In this document: piece by piece, positions 17,384 through 26,753 of the stretch
Numbering within the stretch: position 1 is the first letter of the stretch
Layout of the letters: each line of letters opens with the position of its first letter
Source of the DNA: CAVQND01 sp049518415
GTDB taxonomy: Bacteria > Verrucomicrobiota > Verrucomicrobiia > Limisphaerales > UBA8199
NCBI GenBank assembly: GCA_049518415.1
Contig: JBEKRX010000015.1
Coordinates: 1-64,000 of the forward strand
Direction of reading: 5' to 3'
DNA length: 64,000 bases
Translations under genes and position numbers: made by a program
The notes under the pieces: generated by a model
What the model was told of the DNA's origin: nothing
Seen by the model: only the letters and a program-made list of their open reading frames with translations
Databases searched by the model: none

Positions 17384-19021
17384 TTAGTAATCCATGTCGC
17401 CCATGCCGCCGTGGCCGCCCGGCATCGGACTTTTCTTCTCCTTCTCCGGGATTTCGGTCACGAGGCATTCGGTGGTGAGCAACAGGCCGGCAATGGAAGC
17501 GGCGTTCTGGAGGGCGACGCGGGTGACTTTCTTGGGGTCGACGACGCCGGCCTTGACGAGGTCTTCGTATTGGCAGGTGGTGACGTTGTAGCCTTCGTTG
17601 CCCTTGCGGCGCTTGACTTCCTGGACGACCACGGAGCCTTCCACGCCGGCGTTGTTGGCCAACTCACGGGTGGGGTACTCGACGGCGCGCTTGACGATGT
17701 CAATGCCGATGCGCTCGTCGTCGCCGTCGGGCTTGACGCTGTCAATGGCCGAGAGGCAGCGGAGCAAGACGACGCCGCCGCCCGGGACGATGCCTTCCTC
17801 GACGGCAGCGCGGGTGGCGTGGAGGGCGTCTTCGACGCGGGCCTTCTTCTCCTTCATCTCGGTTTCGGTGGCGGCGCCGACGTTGATGACGGCCACGCCG
17901 CCGGCGAGCTTGGCGAGGCGCTCCTGGAGTTTCTCGCGGTCATAATCTGAGGTGGTCTCCTCGATCTGGCGGCGGATTTGGTTGACGCGGCCCTGGATTT
18001 CGGAGCTCTTGCCGCCGCCTTCGACGATGGTGGTGTTTTCCTTGTCGACGGTGACGCTCTTGGCGCGGCCGAGGTCTTCGAGGCTGAGGCTCTCGAGCTT
18101 GATGCCGAGGTCTTCGCTGATGAATTTGCCGCCGGTGAGGATGGCGATGTCTTCGCACATGGCCTTGCGGCGGTCGCCGAAGCCAGGGGCCTTGACGGCG
18201 CAGACGCTCAGGGTGCCGCGCAGCTTGTTGACGACGAGGGTGGCCAGGGCTTCGCCTTCAAGGTCCTCGGCGATGACCAAGAGGGGTTTGGAGACTTTGG
18301 CGACTTTCTCGAGCAGGGGCAGGAGGTCCTTGAGGCTGCTGATCTTCTTCTCGTAATTGAGGACGTAAGCGTCCTCCAGCCGGCATTCCATGGTCTCGGC
18401 ATTGGTCACGAAATAAGGGGACAGGTAGCCCTTGTCGAACTGCATGCCTTCGACCACCTCGAGCGAGGTTTCGATGGACTTGGCCTCTTCGACGGTGATG
18501 GTGCCGTCCTTGCCGACCTTGTCCATGGCGTCGGCAATGATCTCGCCGATGGTGGTGTCCCAGTTGGCGGAAACGGTGGCGACCTGCTTGATTTCTTCTT
18601 TGTCCTTGACCTTCTTGGCGAGCTTGTCGAGGTGCTCGACGGCGGCGGCGACGGCTTTGGCGATGCCGCGCTGGATGCCGATGGGGTTGGCGCCGGAGGT
18701 GACGTACTTGAGGCCGCCGCGGAAGATGGCCTCCGCCAGGACGGTGGCGGTAGTGGTGCCATCGCCGGCGGCATCGCTGGTCTTGCTGGCGACCTCGCGC
18801 ACCATTTGGGCGCCCATGTTTTCATAGGGGTCCTCCAGCTCGATTTCCTTGGCCACGGTGACGCCGTCCTTGGTGACGGTGGGCGAACCGAATTTCTTGT
18901 CGAGCACGACGTTGCGGCCCTTGGGCCCCAGTGTTGCGGTGACGGCCTTGGCGAGTTTGGAAATACCCTTGAGCAGGGCTTGACGAGCCGCCTCGTCGAA
19001 GATCAGTTGTTTTGCTGCCAT
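17384..19021 (-). CDS. groL: 60-kDa chaperonin GroEL
   Basis: GroEL forms the ATP-driven double-ring folding chamber of the cytosol and works with GroES. The 545-residue length is standard. Visible family features are TATLGPKGRNVVLDKKFGSP near residue 28, the ATP-binding DAAGDGTTTATVLAE near 84, VAAVEHLD-type equatorial helices, AALHATRAAVEEGIVPGGGV-like sequence near 397 and a Gly/Met-rich tail ending GGHGGMGDMDY. It follows groES after 36 bases in the usual order. No CIRCE operator was found upstream of the operon. Confidence 0.98.
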   Translation of the reverse strand: MAAKQLIFDEAARQALLKGISKLAKAVTATLGPKGRNVVLDKKFGSPTVTKDGVTVAKEIELEDPYENMGAQMVREVASKTSDAAGDGTTTATVLAEAIFRGGLKYVTSGANPIGIQRGIAKAVAAAVEHLDKLAKKVKDKEEIKQVATVSANWDTTIGEIIADAMDKVGKDGTITVEEAKSIETSLEVVEGMQFDKGYLSPYFVTNAETMECRLEDAYVLNYEKKISSLKDLLPLLEKVAKVSKPLLVIAEDLEGEALATLVVNKLRGTLSVCAVKAPGFGDRRKAMCEDIAILTGGKFISEDLGIKLESLSLEDLGRAKSVTVDKENTTIVEGGGKSSEIQGRVNQIRRQIEETTSDYDREKLQERLAKLAGGVAVINVGAATETEMKEKKARVEDALHATRAAVEEGIVPGGGVVLLRCLSAIDSVKPDGDDERIGIDIVKRAVEYPTRELANNAGVEGSVVVQEVKRRKGNEGYNVTTCQYEDLVKAGVVDPKKVTRVALQNAASIAGLLLTTECLVTEIPEKEKKSPMPGGHGGMGDMDY

Positions 19022-19057
19022 AGTAAGAGTTGCTGGTTTATGGTTGAGAATTGATAG

Positions 19058-19351
19058 TTATTCGAGAATGGCCAGGAGGTCGTCGGAGTTGAGAATCTTG
19101 TATTCCTTGCCGTCGAGCTTGATTTCCGTCCCGCCGTACTTGCTCACGAGCACGCGGTCGCCTTTCTTGACTTCGAAGGGAATCTTCTTCCCGTCGTCAT
19201 CGGTCTTGCCCGTGCCGACCGCTACGATGATGCTTTCCATCGGTTTTTCCTTGGCGGTGTCAGGGATAATGATTCCGCCTTTTTTGACTTCCTTCTCTTC
19301 GACCGGTTCCACGAGGACACGGTCGCCGAGGGGTTTAACGTTTAGTGCCAT
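19058..19351 (-). CDS. groS: 10-kDa co-chaperonin GroES
   Basis: This 97-residue protein is the GroEL lid. It shows the family pattern LKPLGDRVLVEP near the start (here VKPLGDRVLVEPVEEKEVKK), the mobile loop GGIIIPDTAKEKP near 24 and GDRVLVSKYGGTEIKLDGKE near 66. I start at the ATG at 19351, which matches the family N-terminus. It is the first gene of the groES-groEL operon. Confidence 0.97.
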   Translation of the reverse strand: MALNVKPLGDRVLVEPVEEKEVKKGGIIIPDTAKEKPMESIIVAVGTGKTDDDGKKIPFEVKKGDRVLVSKYGGTEIKLDGKEYKILNSDDLLAILE

Positions 19352-19428
19352 AGTTTTTCGTTTGTCTTTGGTTTTTTGATGGTGCCTTGAATCAAAATCC
19401 CGCCGCACTCGCTGCGGGACGCTTTCTC

Positions 19429-19977
19429 TTAGGCTTTCAAGCCGCCGCCGGAGAAATTCCGCCCGGCCGCGGCTTCAAATCTGGTCAAAGAACGTCGCGG
19501 CCTGTCCGCCTCCGCCAGGCCGAAAAAGGGGCGCCCATAGGCCCTCGGCCGGGGGTCAAACACGACGGCCGGGGCGTTCAACAAAGCTACAGTCCGGGAG
19601 GAACCTGTTGGAGCCGCGACCACCGGTCCGGCGGCAACCAGTCGTTTGCGGCGCGCGTCCAGGTGCACGTTCATGCCCTCGAGTGCGCGCGAACCGAGCA
19701 ACGTCAGATCGCCTTTCTGGGCGAAGACGACCTCGTCAATCGTCTCGTACTTATCCACTCGCAGGATGGCATAGCCAACGGTGCGGGTGACAATCTGCCC
19801 GTTCGCCATCTGGATCGGGAGGTCTTTCTTGACGGGCTTAACGCCGATGCGCTCAAGGGCCTCCGCCGCTACCCAGGTGAACTCGCTGCCCGTGTCCACA
19901 AGGAGCTTCGGCACCACCGCAACCTTTTTGGGGTCTTTGTGGTTCTCAACCCTGCAATCTACGTAAAATACGCCCAT
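19429..19977 (-). CDS. Retropepsin-like aspartic protease
   Basis: The 182-residue protein carries a single DTG motif in LLVDTGSEFTWVAAEALERI near residue 26 and the downstream GSRALEGMNVHLDARRKRLV typical of retroviral-type (dimeric) bacterial aspartyl proteases. There is no signal peptide or membrane segment. The last 55 residues are rich in Arg, Pro and Ala and fall outside the domain. It sits between dnaK and groES on the same strand, but nothing in the sequence links it to chaperone function. Confidence 0.72.
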   Translation of the reverse strand: MGVFYVDCRVENHKDPKKVAVVPKLLVDTGSEFTWVAAEALERIGVKPVKKDLPIQMANGQIVTRTVGYAILRVDKYETIDEVVFAQKGDLTLLGSRALEGMNVHLDARRKRLVAAGPVVAAPTGSSRTVALLNAPAVVFDPRPRAYGRPFFGLAEADRPRRSLTRFEAAAGRNFSGGGLKA

Positions 19978-20024
19978 TTAAACTTCGCAACCGTTTTTAA
20001 CGTTTCAACGTTTCAACGCTTGGA

Positions 20025-21968
20025 TTACTTCTTCTCGTCCACCACTTCCGCGTCGATAATCGGCCCTTCGTCCTTCTTGGCGGCGTCCTTGGCCTCGCCG
20101 GCGGGTTCGCCGCCGCCGCCAGGCTGGCCCTGGGCGTGAGCGGCCCGGGCCTTTTCGCCGGCCGCTTTGTAGAGCTCGGCCGAGACTGCCTGCCAGGCCT
20201 CGTTGAGCTTTTCGCTGGCCGGGCGGATGGCCGAGGCGTCGCTGCCCTTGAGAGCGTCTTTGACCTCGCTGATGGCCGCTTCCATCTTGCTTTTTTCCGC
20301 GCCGGAGATTTTGTCGGTGTTGTCCTTGAGGAACTTTTCGGAGCGATAGACGGCGTTGTCGGCTTCGTTGCGGGTTTCGATCTCTTCGCGCCGCTGACGG
20401 TCTTCTTCGGCGTGGGCTTCGGCATCCTTGCGCATGTTCTCGATCTCGTCCTTGCTCAGGCCGCTGCTGGCGGTGATGGTGATCTTCTGCTCCTTGCCGG
20501 TGCCGAGGTCTTTGGCGCTGACGTGCAGGATGCCGTTGGCGTCGATATCGAAGGTGACTTCAATCTGGGGCACGCCGCGCGGGGCCGGCGGGATATCGGT
20601 CAAATGGAACTTGCCAATGGTCTTGTTGTCGCGGGCCAACTGGCGTTCGCCTTGCAGGACGTGAACCTCGACGCCGGGCTGGTTGTCGGAGGCGGTGGAA
20701 AAGATTTCCGATTTGCGGGTTGGGATGGTAGTGTTCCGCTCGATGAGCCTGGTGAAGACGCCGCCCAGGGTTTCGATGCCCAGGGAGAGCGGGGTGACGT
20801 CCAGCAGCAACACGTCTTTGACTTCGCCCTTGAGCACGCCGGCCTGGATGGCCGCCCCGACGGCCACCACCTCGTCCGGGTTCACGCCCTGGTGCGGGGG
20901 TTTGTTGACCAGGCCCCGGGCCGTGTCCACCACCTTGGGCATGCGCGTCATGCCGCCGACCAGCACCAGTTCATCAATCTTGTCCGCCGTGACGGCCGCG
21001 TCGCGCAGGCAGTTCTTGACCGGGGTGATGGTGCGCTCGAACAAGTCGTCGCACAACTGCTCCATCTTCGACCGGGTGAGCTTCAGGCTGATGTGTTTGG
21101 GTCCGCTGGCGTCGGCCGTGATGAAGGGCAGATTGATTTCATAGACCTGGGAGCTGGACAAAGCGATCTTCGCCTTTTCGGCCTCCTCCTTGATGCGCTG
21201 CAAGGCGTCGGGCTGCTTGCGCAGGTCCATGCCGTTGTCGCGTTTGAATTCCTCGACAATCCAATCCATGAGCCGGCCATCCCAATCATCGCCGCCCAGA
21301 TGGGTATCTCCGTTGGTGGCCTTGACTTCGAAGACCCCGTCCCCAATCTCGAGCACGGAAATATCAAACGTGCCGCCGCCCAAGTCGTAGACCGCGATCT
21401 GCTCATCCTTTTTCTTGTCCAGTCCGTAAGCCAGGGAGGCGGCGGTGGGCTCGTTGATAATGCGCAGCACTTCCAGGCCCGCGATCCGCCCGGCGTCTTT
21501 GGTGGCCTGGCGTTGGGAGTCGTTGAAATAGGCCGGCACCGTGATCACCGCCTGGGTAATCTTTTCACCCAGGCGCATCTCGGCGTCGGCCTTCATCTTG
21601 GCCAGAATCATGGCCGAAACCTCCGGCGGACTGAACTGCTTGGTTTTGCCCTCCACTTCCACTTCCACGCAGGCATCCCCATTGGGCCCGGAAACGACCT
21701 TGTAGGGGACGCGCTTGCGCTCTTCCTCCACCTCGGAGTACTTCCGACCCATGAACCGCTTGATCGAATAGATAGTGTTCCGCGAGTTGGTGACGGCCTG
21801 GCGTTTTGCCGCATCGCCCACCGGGCGCTCAGCGGTCTTGGTGAAAGCCACGACCGACGGGGTGACCCGTCGTCCTTCAGAGTTCTCCAGCACCACCGGC
21901 TCCCCACCCTCCATCACTGCCATGCAGGAGTTGGTTGTGCCTAAATCAATGCCAATTACCTTTGCCAT
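20025..21968 (-). CDS. dnaK: Hsp70 chaperone DnaK
   Basis: DnaK binds unfolded segments in an ATP-dependent cycle. The ATG at 21968 starts MAKVIGIDLGTTNSCMAVME, the canonical phosphate-1 loop, and is preceded by a strong AGGAGC ribosome-binding site. The 647 residues include NEPTAASLAYGLDKK near 173, AVYDLGGGTFDISVLEIG near 194, LVGGMTRMPKV near 339 and the substrate domain start LLLDVTPLSLGIETLGG near 392. The C-terminus ends EGPIIDAEVVDEKK, close to the usual conserved EEVD-like bacterial tail. DnaJ and GrpE genes are not in the window. Confidence 0.98.
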   Translation of the reverse strand: MAKVIGIDLGTTNSCMAVMEGGEPVVLENSEGRRVTPSVVAFTKTAERPVGDAAKRQAVTNSRNTIYSIKRFMGRKYSEVEEERKRVPYKVVSGPNGDACVEVEVEGKTKQFSPPEVSAMILAKMKADAEMRLGEKITQAVITVPAYFNDSQRQATKDAGRIAGLEVLRIINEPTAASLAYGLDKKKDEQIAVYDLGGGTFDISVLEIGDGVFEVKATNGDTHLGGDDWDGRLMDWIVEEFKRDNGMDLRKQPDALQRIKEEAEKAKIALSSSQVYEINLPFITADASGPKHISLKLTRSKMEQLCDDLFERTITPVKNCLRDAAVTADKIDELVLVGGMTRMPKVVDTARGLVNKPPHQGVNPDEVVAVGAAIQAGVLKGEVKDVLLLDVTPLSLGIETLGGVFTRLIERNTTIPTRKSEIFSTASDNQPGVEVHVLQGERQLARDNKTIGKFHLTDIPPAPRGVPQIEVTFDIDANGILHVSAKDLGTGKEQKITITASSGLSKDEIENMRKDAEAHAEEDRQRREEIETRNEADNAVYRSEKFLKDNTDKISGAEKSKMEAAISEVKDALKGSDASAIRPASEKLNEAWQAVSAELYKAAGEKARAAHAQGQPGGGGEPAGEAKDAAKKDEGPIIDAEVVDEKK

Positions 21969-22488
21969 AATTGCTCCTGGATATAACAACAAAAATCCGT
22001 ATTTCTTTAAGCAATGGCGGTGCCATTGTGTTATGAATGGACCCGAATAACACAAGTTGCTGGTGTTGAATATGTTACAAACAGACGTGCGTCCCGGCAA
22101 AGGCCGGGAGGGTGTGACAGATGAGACAATACGGCGCTCTTCACGGCCCCCTGTCTCACCTTCCCTGTCACACTCGAGAGCTTTGAAGTCCGAAAACCAA
22201 GGTCCGAATCCCGAGGGGAGCCCGAGGTCCGAAGTTACACCCCGCCCTCCTGGTTGAGGCTCCGTGCGAGGGCCGTTGGGAAACTGGTCGGGAGCCCTCG
22301 AAAGCTCGGCCAGGCAGTGCGGCGGCTTGCCCGGCACCTTACATACCTGGTGAGGACTGACGGCCTGAAGGCATCGGATGCATCCTTCCCCCGCACGTGC
22401 GAGCAGCAAGCTGGGGTCGAAAGAGTGAGCTGTGCCCATGCCGACATGAGGCTTTGATTGCCTGTTCTTGATCGGCTATGCTCAGCTC
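21969..22488. other. Divergent intergenic region, no gene seen
   Basis: The 520 bases separate dnaK from a plus-strand gene. They include AGTCCGA-type satellite units near 22186-22236 (AAGTCCGAAAACC, AAGGTCCGAATCC, GAGGTCCGAAG). The dnaK promoter should lie within the first 100 or so bases, but I cannot name a reliable consensus or heat-shock operator. Confidence 0.4.
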
Positions 22489-23139
22489 ATGCGTTGCGTG
22501 GTTACGGCCGGTCCGAGCAGCGAACCGCTGGATGAGGTGCGGCGGCTGACGAATCTCTCGACGGGCCGGCTGGGTTCGGAACTGGCCAATTTCCTGGCCG
22601 GGCGCGGGCATGAGGTGACGTTGCTGATTGGCGAGCAGGCGGGCTGGCGCGGCGAGCGCCGGGCGCAGCGAGTCGAGACCTTCACGACGGCTGCCAGTTT
22701 GGGCGCGCGGCTGCGCGCGCTGGCCCAAGCGCCCGTGGATGCGGTCTTTCATGCCGCCGCGGTGAGCGATTTTGCCTTTGGCCGGATTTGGCGGCGGTCG
22801 CCGACGGGAGAACTGACGGGAATCAAGGCCGGCAAGCTGTCGAGCCGGCAGGGGGTGCTGCTGGCCGAACTGGTTCCGACGCCGAAGCTTATCGCCGAGC
22901 TGCGCGGGTGGTTTCCCAAGGCGCGGCTGGTGGGCTGGAAATACGAAGTGGACGGCGACCGTCGCGGGGTGATTGAACTGGCCGGAAAACAAATCACTGA
23001 GTGCCTGACGGACGCGTGCGTCGCCAACGGCCCGGCTTATGGGAGCGGGTTCGGCTTGGCGCGGCGGGGCGGCCAATGCCGGCATTTGGAGGATGCCCTG
23101 GCATTGTTCCAGGCACTGGAGGAGGTTATAGGAGGCTGA
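22489..23139 (+). CDS. CoaB-like (phosphopantothenoylcysteine synthetase domain) protein
   Basis: The 216-residue protein aligns with the DNA/pantothenate flavoprotein CoaB domain: VTAGPSSEPLDEVRRLTNLS near the start corresponds to the family's ITxGxTxEPIDPVRxIxNxS, then STGRLGSELANFLAGRGHEV and DAVFHAAAVSDF near 85. CoaB couples cysteine to phosphopantothenate in coenzyme A synthesis. Normally it is fused behind a CoaC decarboxylase domain; here it stands alone and is shorter. It may be a stand-alone CoaB or a relative with another substrate. I start at the ATG where homology begins. Confidence 0.8.
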   Translation: MRCVVTAGPSSEPLDEVRRLTNLSTGRLGSELANFLAGRGHEVTLLIGEQAGWRGERRAQRVETFTTAASLGARLRALAQAPVDAVFHAAAVSDFAFGRIWRRSPTGELTGIKAGKLSSRQGVLLAELVPTPKLIAELRGWFPKARLVGWKYEVDGDRRGVIELAGKQITECLTDACVANGPAYGSGFGLARRGGQCRHLEDALALFQALEEVIGG

Positions 23140-23253
23140 GTGGGCCAGAAGTTCGGTGACGTACTCTGCGCTCGGGCAGCGAGGCCTCGGGCAACGCGGT
23201 GGGCGGCGGCAATCGTGAAGTCCCCGGCACCGCAGGCCTGGTCGCAGTCCACT

Positions 23254-23282
23254 GCGAACAGCGAATAGCGAACGGCGAACGG
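23254..23282. repeat. Heptamer satellite (CGAACGG type)
   Basis: Four 7-nt units (GCGAACA, GCGAATA, GCGAACG, GCGAACG) run in tandem in non-coding DNA. The same units make up two of the CRISPR-like spacers at 12209-12256 and 17106-17140. Confidence 0.75.
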
Positions 23283-23420
23283 GGTCGCCTCCCAGGGCCA
23301 CTGTACTTGCTCTGGTGTCGCCCCAGGCTGCGTTCTATGTGGGGTGGTTGGCGGTTGGAGATTGGCCCTGGGGTTTCGAGTTTTGTCCGAGCGCGGCGCG
23401 GGTTGACGGGGCGGCGGCGT

Positions 23421-24416
23421 ATGCAGCACCATGGGTGTGTGGCTGAGACGTGCACGCTCGGCATTTTGAGCGACATTCATTACGCCAGCGCGGCCGAACA
23501 GGCGCGCGGCGACGACTACGAGTATGCCGACCTGCGCAACCCGCTGCTGCGCCACCTGCTCCGGCTGCACCGGCGGTTCGTCTGGCTGCGCGACCCGTTG
23601 CGGCAGAACCACCTGCTGGAGGCCTTTCTCCAGCAGGCCGGCCCGCTCGATTACGTCGTGGCCAATGGCGATTACTCGTGCGACTCGAGGTTCGTGGGCG
23701 TGAGCGACGAGGCGGCCTGCCAGAGTGTGCGGGAGTGCCTGGCCCGGCTGCGGGAGCGCTTCGGCCCCAACTTCCGGGCCAATTTCGGCGACCACGAACT
23801 GGGCAAGCTGAGTTTGGTCGGGGGGCGTGGGGGTATGCGCCTGGCCAGTTGGCGGCGGGCGACCCAAGAGCTGGGGATGCTGCCTTTCTGGGAGGTGGTC
23901 ATCGGCAACTACGTCCTGATGGGAGTGGCTTCTTCGCTGGTGGCGCTGCCGGTGTTCGAGGCCGACACGCTGGCGGGGGAGCGGGCGGAATGGGAGCGAC
24001 TGCGGGCGGGGCACCTGGAGGAGATCCGGCGGGCTTTTGCCGCCGTGCAGCCGGGCCAGCGGGTGCTGCTCTTTTGCCATGATCCCTCGGCCCTGCCCTT
24101 TCTAGGGCGGGAGGAAGCCGTGCGGCGCCGGCTGCCGCAAATCGAGCAAACGATTGTGGGCCATTTGCATTCGCCACTGGTGCTGCGGCAGAGCCAGTTG
24201 CTGGCCGGGATGCCCGCCCTGGGTTTCCTGGGCCACACGGCCGGGCGGTTGTCCGCCGCCCTGCGGGAGGCCCGGCACTGGCGCCCTTTCCACGTGCGTC
24301 TCTGCCCGGCGCTGGCCGGCGTCGAATTGCTGAAAGACGGCGGTTTTTACACGGCCCAATTGGATTGCACGGGCAACCGGCCGGCTCGCTTCGAGTTTCA
24401 CCGGCTGAAAAGGTAG
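23421..24416 (+). CDS. Calcineurin-like metallophosphoesterase
   Basis: The 331-residue protein has the metallophosphoesterase motif series: LSDIHYA (D-x-H) near residue 14, VVANGDYSCDS (GD) near 78, FGDHELG in place of GNHE near 117, LFCHDPSA near 217 and the final IVGHLHSPL near 249. The central Asn of GNHE is Asp here. There is no signal peptide, so it is probably cytosolic. The substrate is unknown. The region between the preceding gene and this start (23140-23420) holds only satellite DNA. Confidence 0.83.
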   Translation: MQHHGCVAETCTLGILSDIHYASAAEQARGDDYEYADLRNPLLRHLLRLHRRFVWLRDPLRQNHLLEAFLQQAGPLDYVVANGDYSCDSRFVGVSDEAACQSVRECLARLRERFGPNFRANFGDHELGKLSLVGGRGGMRLASWRRATQELGMLPFWEVVIGNYVLMGVASSLVALPVFEADTLAGERAEWERLRAGHLEEIRRAFAAVQPGQRVLLFCHDPSALPFLGREEAVRRRLPQIEQTIVGHLHSPLVLRQSQLLAGMPALGFLGHTAGRLSAALREARHWRPFHVRLCPALAGVELLKDGGFYTAQLDCTGNRPARFEFHRLKR

Positions 24417-24539
24417 GGGAGGGCCAGGGCCGATTTTCAATTGCCAATTGCCAAAGGGCAACCGGGGCTGATCGCCCAGCGGCCGGGGGGAGGCAGATTT
24501 GTCTTTTCCTGGGTCCGGGCTTTGGGGTAGATTGGGCGC

Positions 24540-24944
24540 ATGGCGGAAATTGTGGAATTTGTAAATCGTGGGGCGGCCTCAATTACTCCAGCCAGTGTGG
24601 AGAAGCTGCTGCGGCATCTGCCACAGTGGAAACTGGAATTCACGCAGATTTATGAGCCGTTGTTTCCGCACCTGGTGGACCAGTTGGAGTTTCTGGCCGA
24701 TGCGGTCGAAGACACGGCGGAAGGGGCTTACAAGGATTTGCCCTACGTGGCTTTTGCCCAGGCGGTGTTCGCCCTCATTTACGCCCACAAGAAAGTCGGG
24801 ATCATTCCGGACACGGTGCTGAACCTGGGCCGGGCGGACGATTCGAGCGTGGTGCGGGCGGTGTTGATTCAGAATGAGAAGGTCTTTGCCATTTACGCCG
24901 CGGCCCAGGAGGTCGAGTGGTCCAGGATCACCAGCCAGCCCTGA
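24540..24944 (+). CDS. DUF1232 (YkvA-like) protein
   Basis: The 134 residues contain the DUF1232 core: LPYVAFAQAVFALIYAHKKV then GIIPDTVLNLGRADDSSVV, matching the family's pattern of a hydrophobic helix followed by the D-x-IPD motif and a DD pair. The function of this family is unknown. It converges on the response regulator gene, with the two stops only four bases apart. Confidence 0.72.
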   Translation: MAEIVEFVNRGAASITPASVEKLLRHLPQWKLEFTQIYEPLFPHLVDQLEFLADAVEDTAEGAYKDLPYVAFAQAVFALIYAHKKVGIIPDTVLNLGRADDSSVVRAVLIQNEKVFAIYAAAQEVEWSRITSQP

Positions 24945-24948
24945 GGGA

Positions 24949-25371
24949 TCAGCCAGGGCGCCCGGCCGGACCCAACAAGGCCTGGACGGCCTCAAGCAGT
25001 TCTTGCGCCCGATAGGGTTTGGCCAGGAAACGATCCGGCTTGCAGGGCGCATCAGAATAAACCTCCTGTTCGTGCGTGCCGCTGACCAAGATGGTTTTCT
25101 GCTGCGGCTCCGCGCGGCGGCACTCTGCGATCAGAGCCAGGCCGCTCATTTCCAGCATGGAGTAGTCTGTAATAATGAGGCTGGGGCGCGGGCGAGCGTC
25201 GACAAACGCGGCCAGGGCCGCCTCCGCAGTGCGAAAAGTCCGGACGCGGTAGCCCAGTGATTCCAAGACCACGGCAGCCATATCCAGCAGCACGGTCTCG
25301 TCGTCCACGACATAGATGAGGGCGGCCGCGCCTTCTGCCGCTGGAGAAGAGTTGGATGCGGGTCGGTTCAT
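24949..25371 (-). CDS. Single-domain response regulator
   Basis: A 140-residue receiver domain with no output domain. The acidic pair is in IYVVDDETVLL near residue 22, the phospho-acceptor Asp in LIITDYSMLEMSGL near 69, the switch Ser in TILVSGTHEQE near 96 and the Lys in FLAKPYRAQEL near 117. Such proteins relay phosphate or act on partner proteins. No histidine kinase is adjacent, so its cognate sensor lies elsewhere. Confidence 0.92.
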   Translation of the reverse strand: MNRPASNSSPAAEGAAALIYVVDDETVLLDMAAVVLESLGYRVRTFRTAEAALAAFVDARPRPSLIITDYSMLEMSGLALIAECRRAEPQQKTILVSGTHEQEVYSDAPCKPDRFLAKPYRAQELLEAVQALLGPAGRPG

Positions 25372-25524
25372 GCTCGTCTTCGCCGGCCTGAGTTAACACC
25401 CGCCAGGGGGCGCTGGCAAGCGGTCTTTGCGCCAAATTTTCGCGGTTGCGCGACCTTCCTCTCCGCCGTAATGTCTCCCGACCTCCGAGTAGCCCCGAGG
25501 CCTAGTGACAGGTGCGGTATTTGT

Positions 25525-26751
25525 ATGAAAACGAAGAAGTCGCGACCCGGAAAGGCCGCAGCAGCGGCGGTCCCAGCACCGTCTCCTGACCACGCGGCCA
25601 GGGTCCGGACCAAAGCCCCCCGCTGGCCAACCGAAGAGCAGCCCTTGGCCGGGCGGGCGCCGGGCCAACTACGTCTGGCACTTCCAGCCATCCTTTTGGA
25701 AGGGGACGAACCGAGCTCAGCCGCGCCTGCCACGGGTCCGGGCGAGAAGTACGTGCCGGGGCCGATGCCGCCGGCCGAGCATCTGGAAGCTGAAGCCGCC
25801 GAGTTGCCCGAGGCTTACGGCACCGGGACTTTGCTGCTGACGGCGCGCGAGCCGCACTGGCTTTATGCGCATTGGGACCTGAGCCGCGAGGAGCAACGCC
25901 GCTGCAACGCGCTCGCCGCCGACCAGCATCTCATCCTGCGCGTTTACGAGGCTGTCCCCTCCGGCCCGGCAGTCCCTGAGGTCCACGTTTATCCCGAGTC
26001 GCAGCATTGGTTTGTCCAGGTGCCCCACGCCGACACGAGGTATCTGGCGGAGCTAGGCTATTATCGGCCTGGCGGCCAGTGGGTGAAGATTAGCATTTCT
26101 GATGTCGCGGCCACTCCGCCGGATACCCTGGCCGAAGAGAAAACGGTGCAGCTTGCGACCATTGGGCCTGTGACGGGCGGGCCGCCGGCCCCCGCGCCCC
26201 GGCCGGTGGAAGGGGCCTTGAGGGGGCCGCCGCCGGCGGCTGAGGCCCGGACCCCGGCGTCAGCAGGGGCTCTGGGGCCAGTCATCCGGCGGGAGCGGGT
26301 TTGGGAGGAGGGCGTCAGCCTGGCGGAGATCAAGGAACTTGTGCAACATCAGCTCGCACGGGAAATGGGCTCCCAGGCAGCGGCGGAATTGGGCCTGCCG
26401 TTTCCGGTGGGCGGCGGGCCGGGCATTACCAGTCCGGGGGGCGGGCCGGCACCGCCGAGGAGGTTCTGGTTCGACGTCAATGCCGAGCTGGTTGTCTATG
26501 GGGCGACCGAGCCGGATGCGCGGGTTACGATTGGGGGGCGGCCAATCCGGCTGCGTCCGGACGGGAGCTTCAGTTATCGTTTTGCCCTGCCGGATGGGAG
26601 TTACGAGCTGGTGGTAGCGGCGGCTTCGGCGCACCATGACTGGCGCCAGGCGGGGCTACAGTTCAGCCGCCGCACGGAGTATCGCGGGGAAGTGGGCGAC
26701 CATCCGCCGGACGTGCCGCTCAAGCTGCCATCGGCCGAGAATGTGGCCTGA
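25525..26751 (+). CDS. DUF4912 protein linked to a glucan-branching enzyme
   Basis: After a low-complexity, lysine/alanine/proline-rich head, the DUF4912 domain spans about 95-215 (LLLTAREPHWLYAHWDLSRE; ILRVYE; WFVQVPHADTRYLAELGYY). A second proline-rich linker leads to a C-terminal strand-rich segment (PRRFWFDVNAELVVYGATEP; GSYELVVAAASAHHDW). I chose ATG 25525, preceded by GTGCGG, rather than a GTG/ATG further upstream. It ends two bases before the GH57 branching enzyme, so the two are co-transcribed. DUF4912 and GH57 branching enzymes are often neighbours, suggesting a glucan-related role. Confidence 0.8.
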   Translation: MKTKKSRPGKAAAAAVPAPSPDHAARVRTKAPRWPTEEQPLAGRAPGQLRLALPAILLEGDEPSSAAPATGPGEKYVPGPMPPAEHLEAEAAELPEAYGTGTLLLTAREPHWLYAHWDLSREEQRRCNALAADQHLILRVYEAVPSGPAVPEVHVYPESQHWFVQVPHADTRYLAELGYYRPGGQWVKISISDVAATPPDTLAEEKTVQLATIGPVTGGPPAPAPRPVEGALRGPPPAAEARTPASAGALGPVIRRERVWEEGVSLAEIKELVQHQLAREMGSQAAAELGLPFPVGGGPGITSPGGGPAPPRRFWFDVNAELVVYGATEPDARVTIGGRPIRLRPDGSFSYRFALPDGSYELVVAAASAHHDWRQAGLQFSRRTEYRGEVGDHPPDVPLKLPSAENVA

Positions 26752-26753
26752 TT

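Noticed and set aside
19352..19428. CIRCE-type heat-shock operator before groES
   Set aside because: I looked for TTAGCACTC with its inverted partner and found nothing similar.
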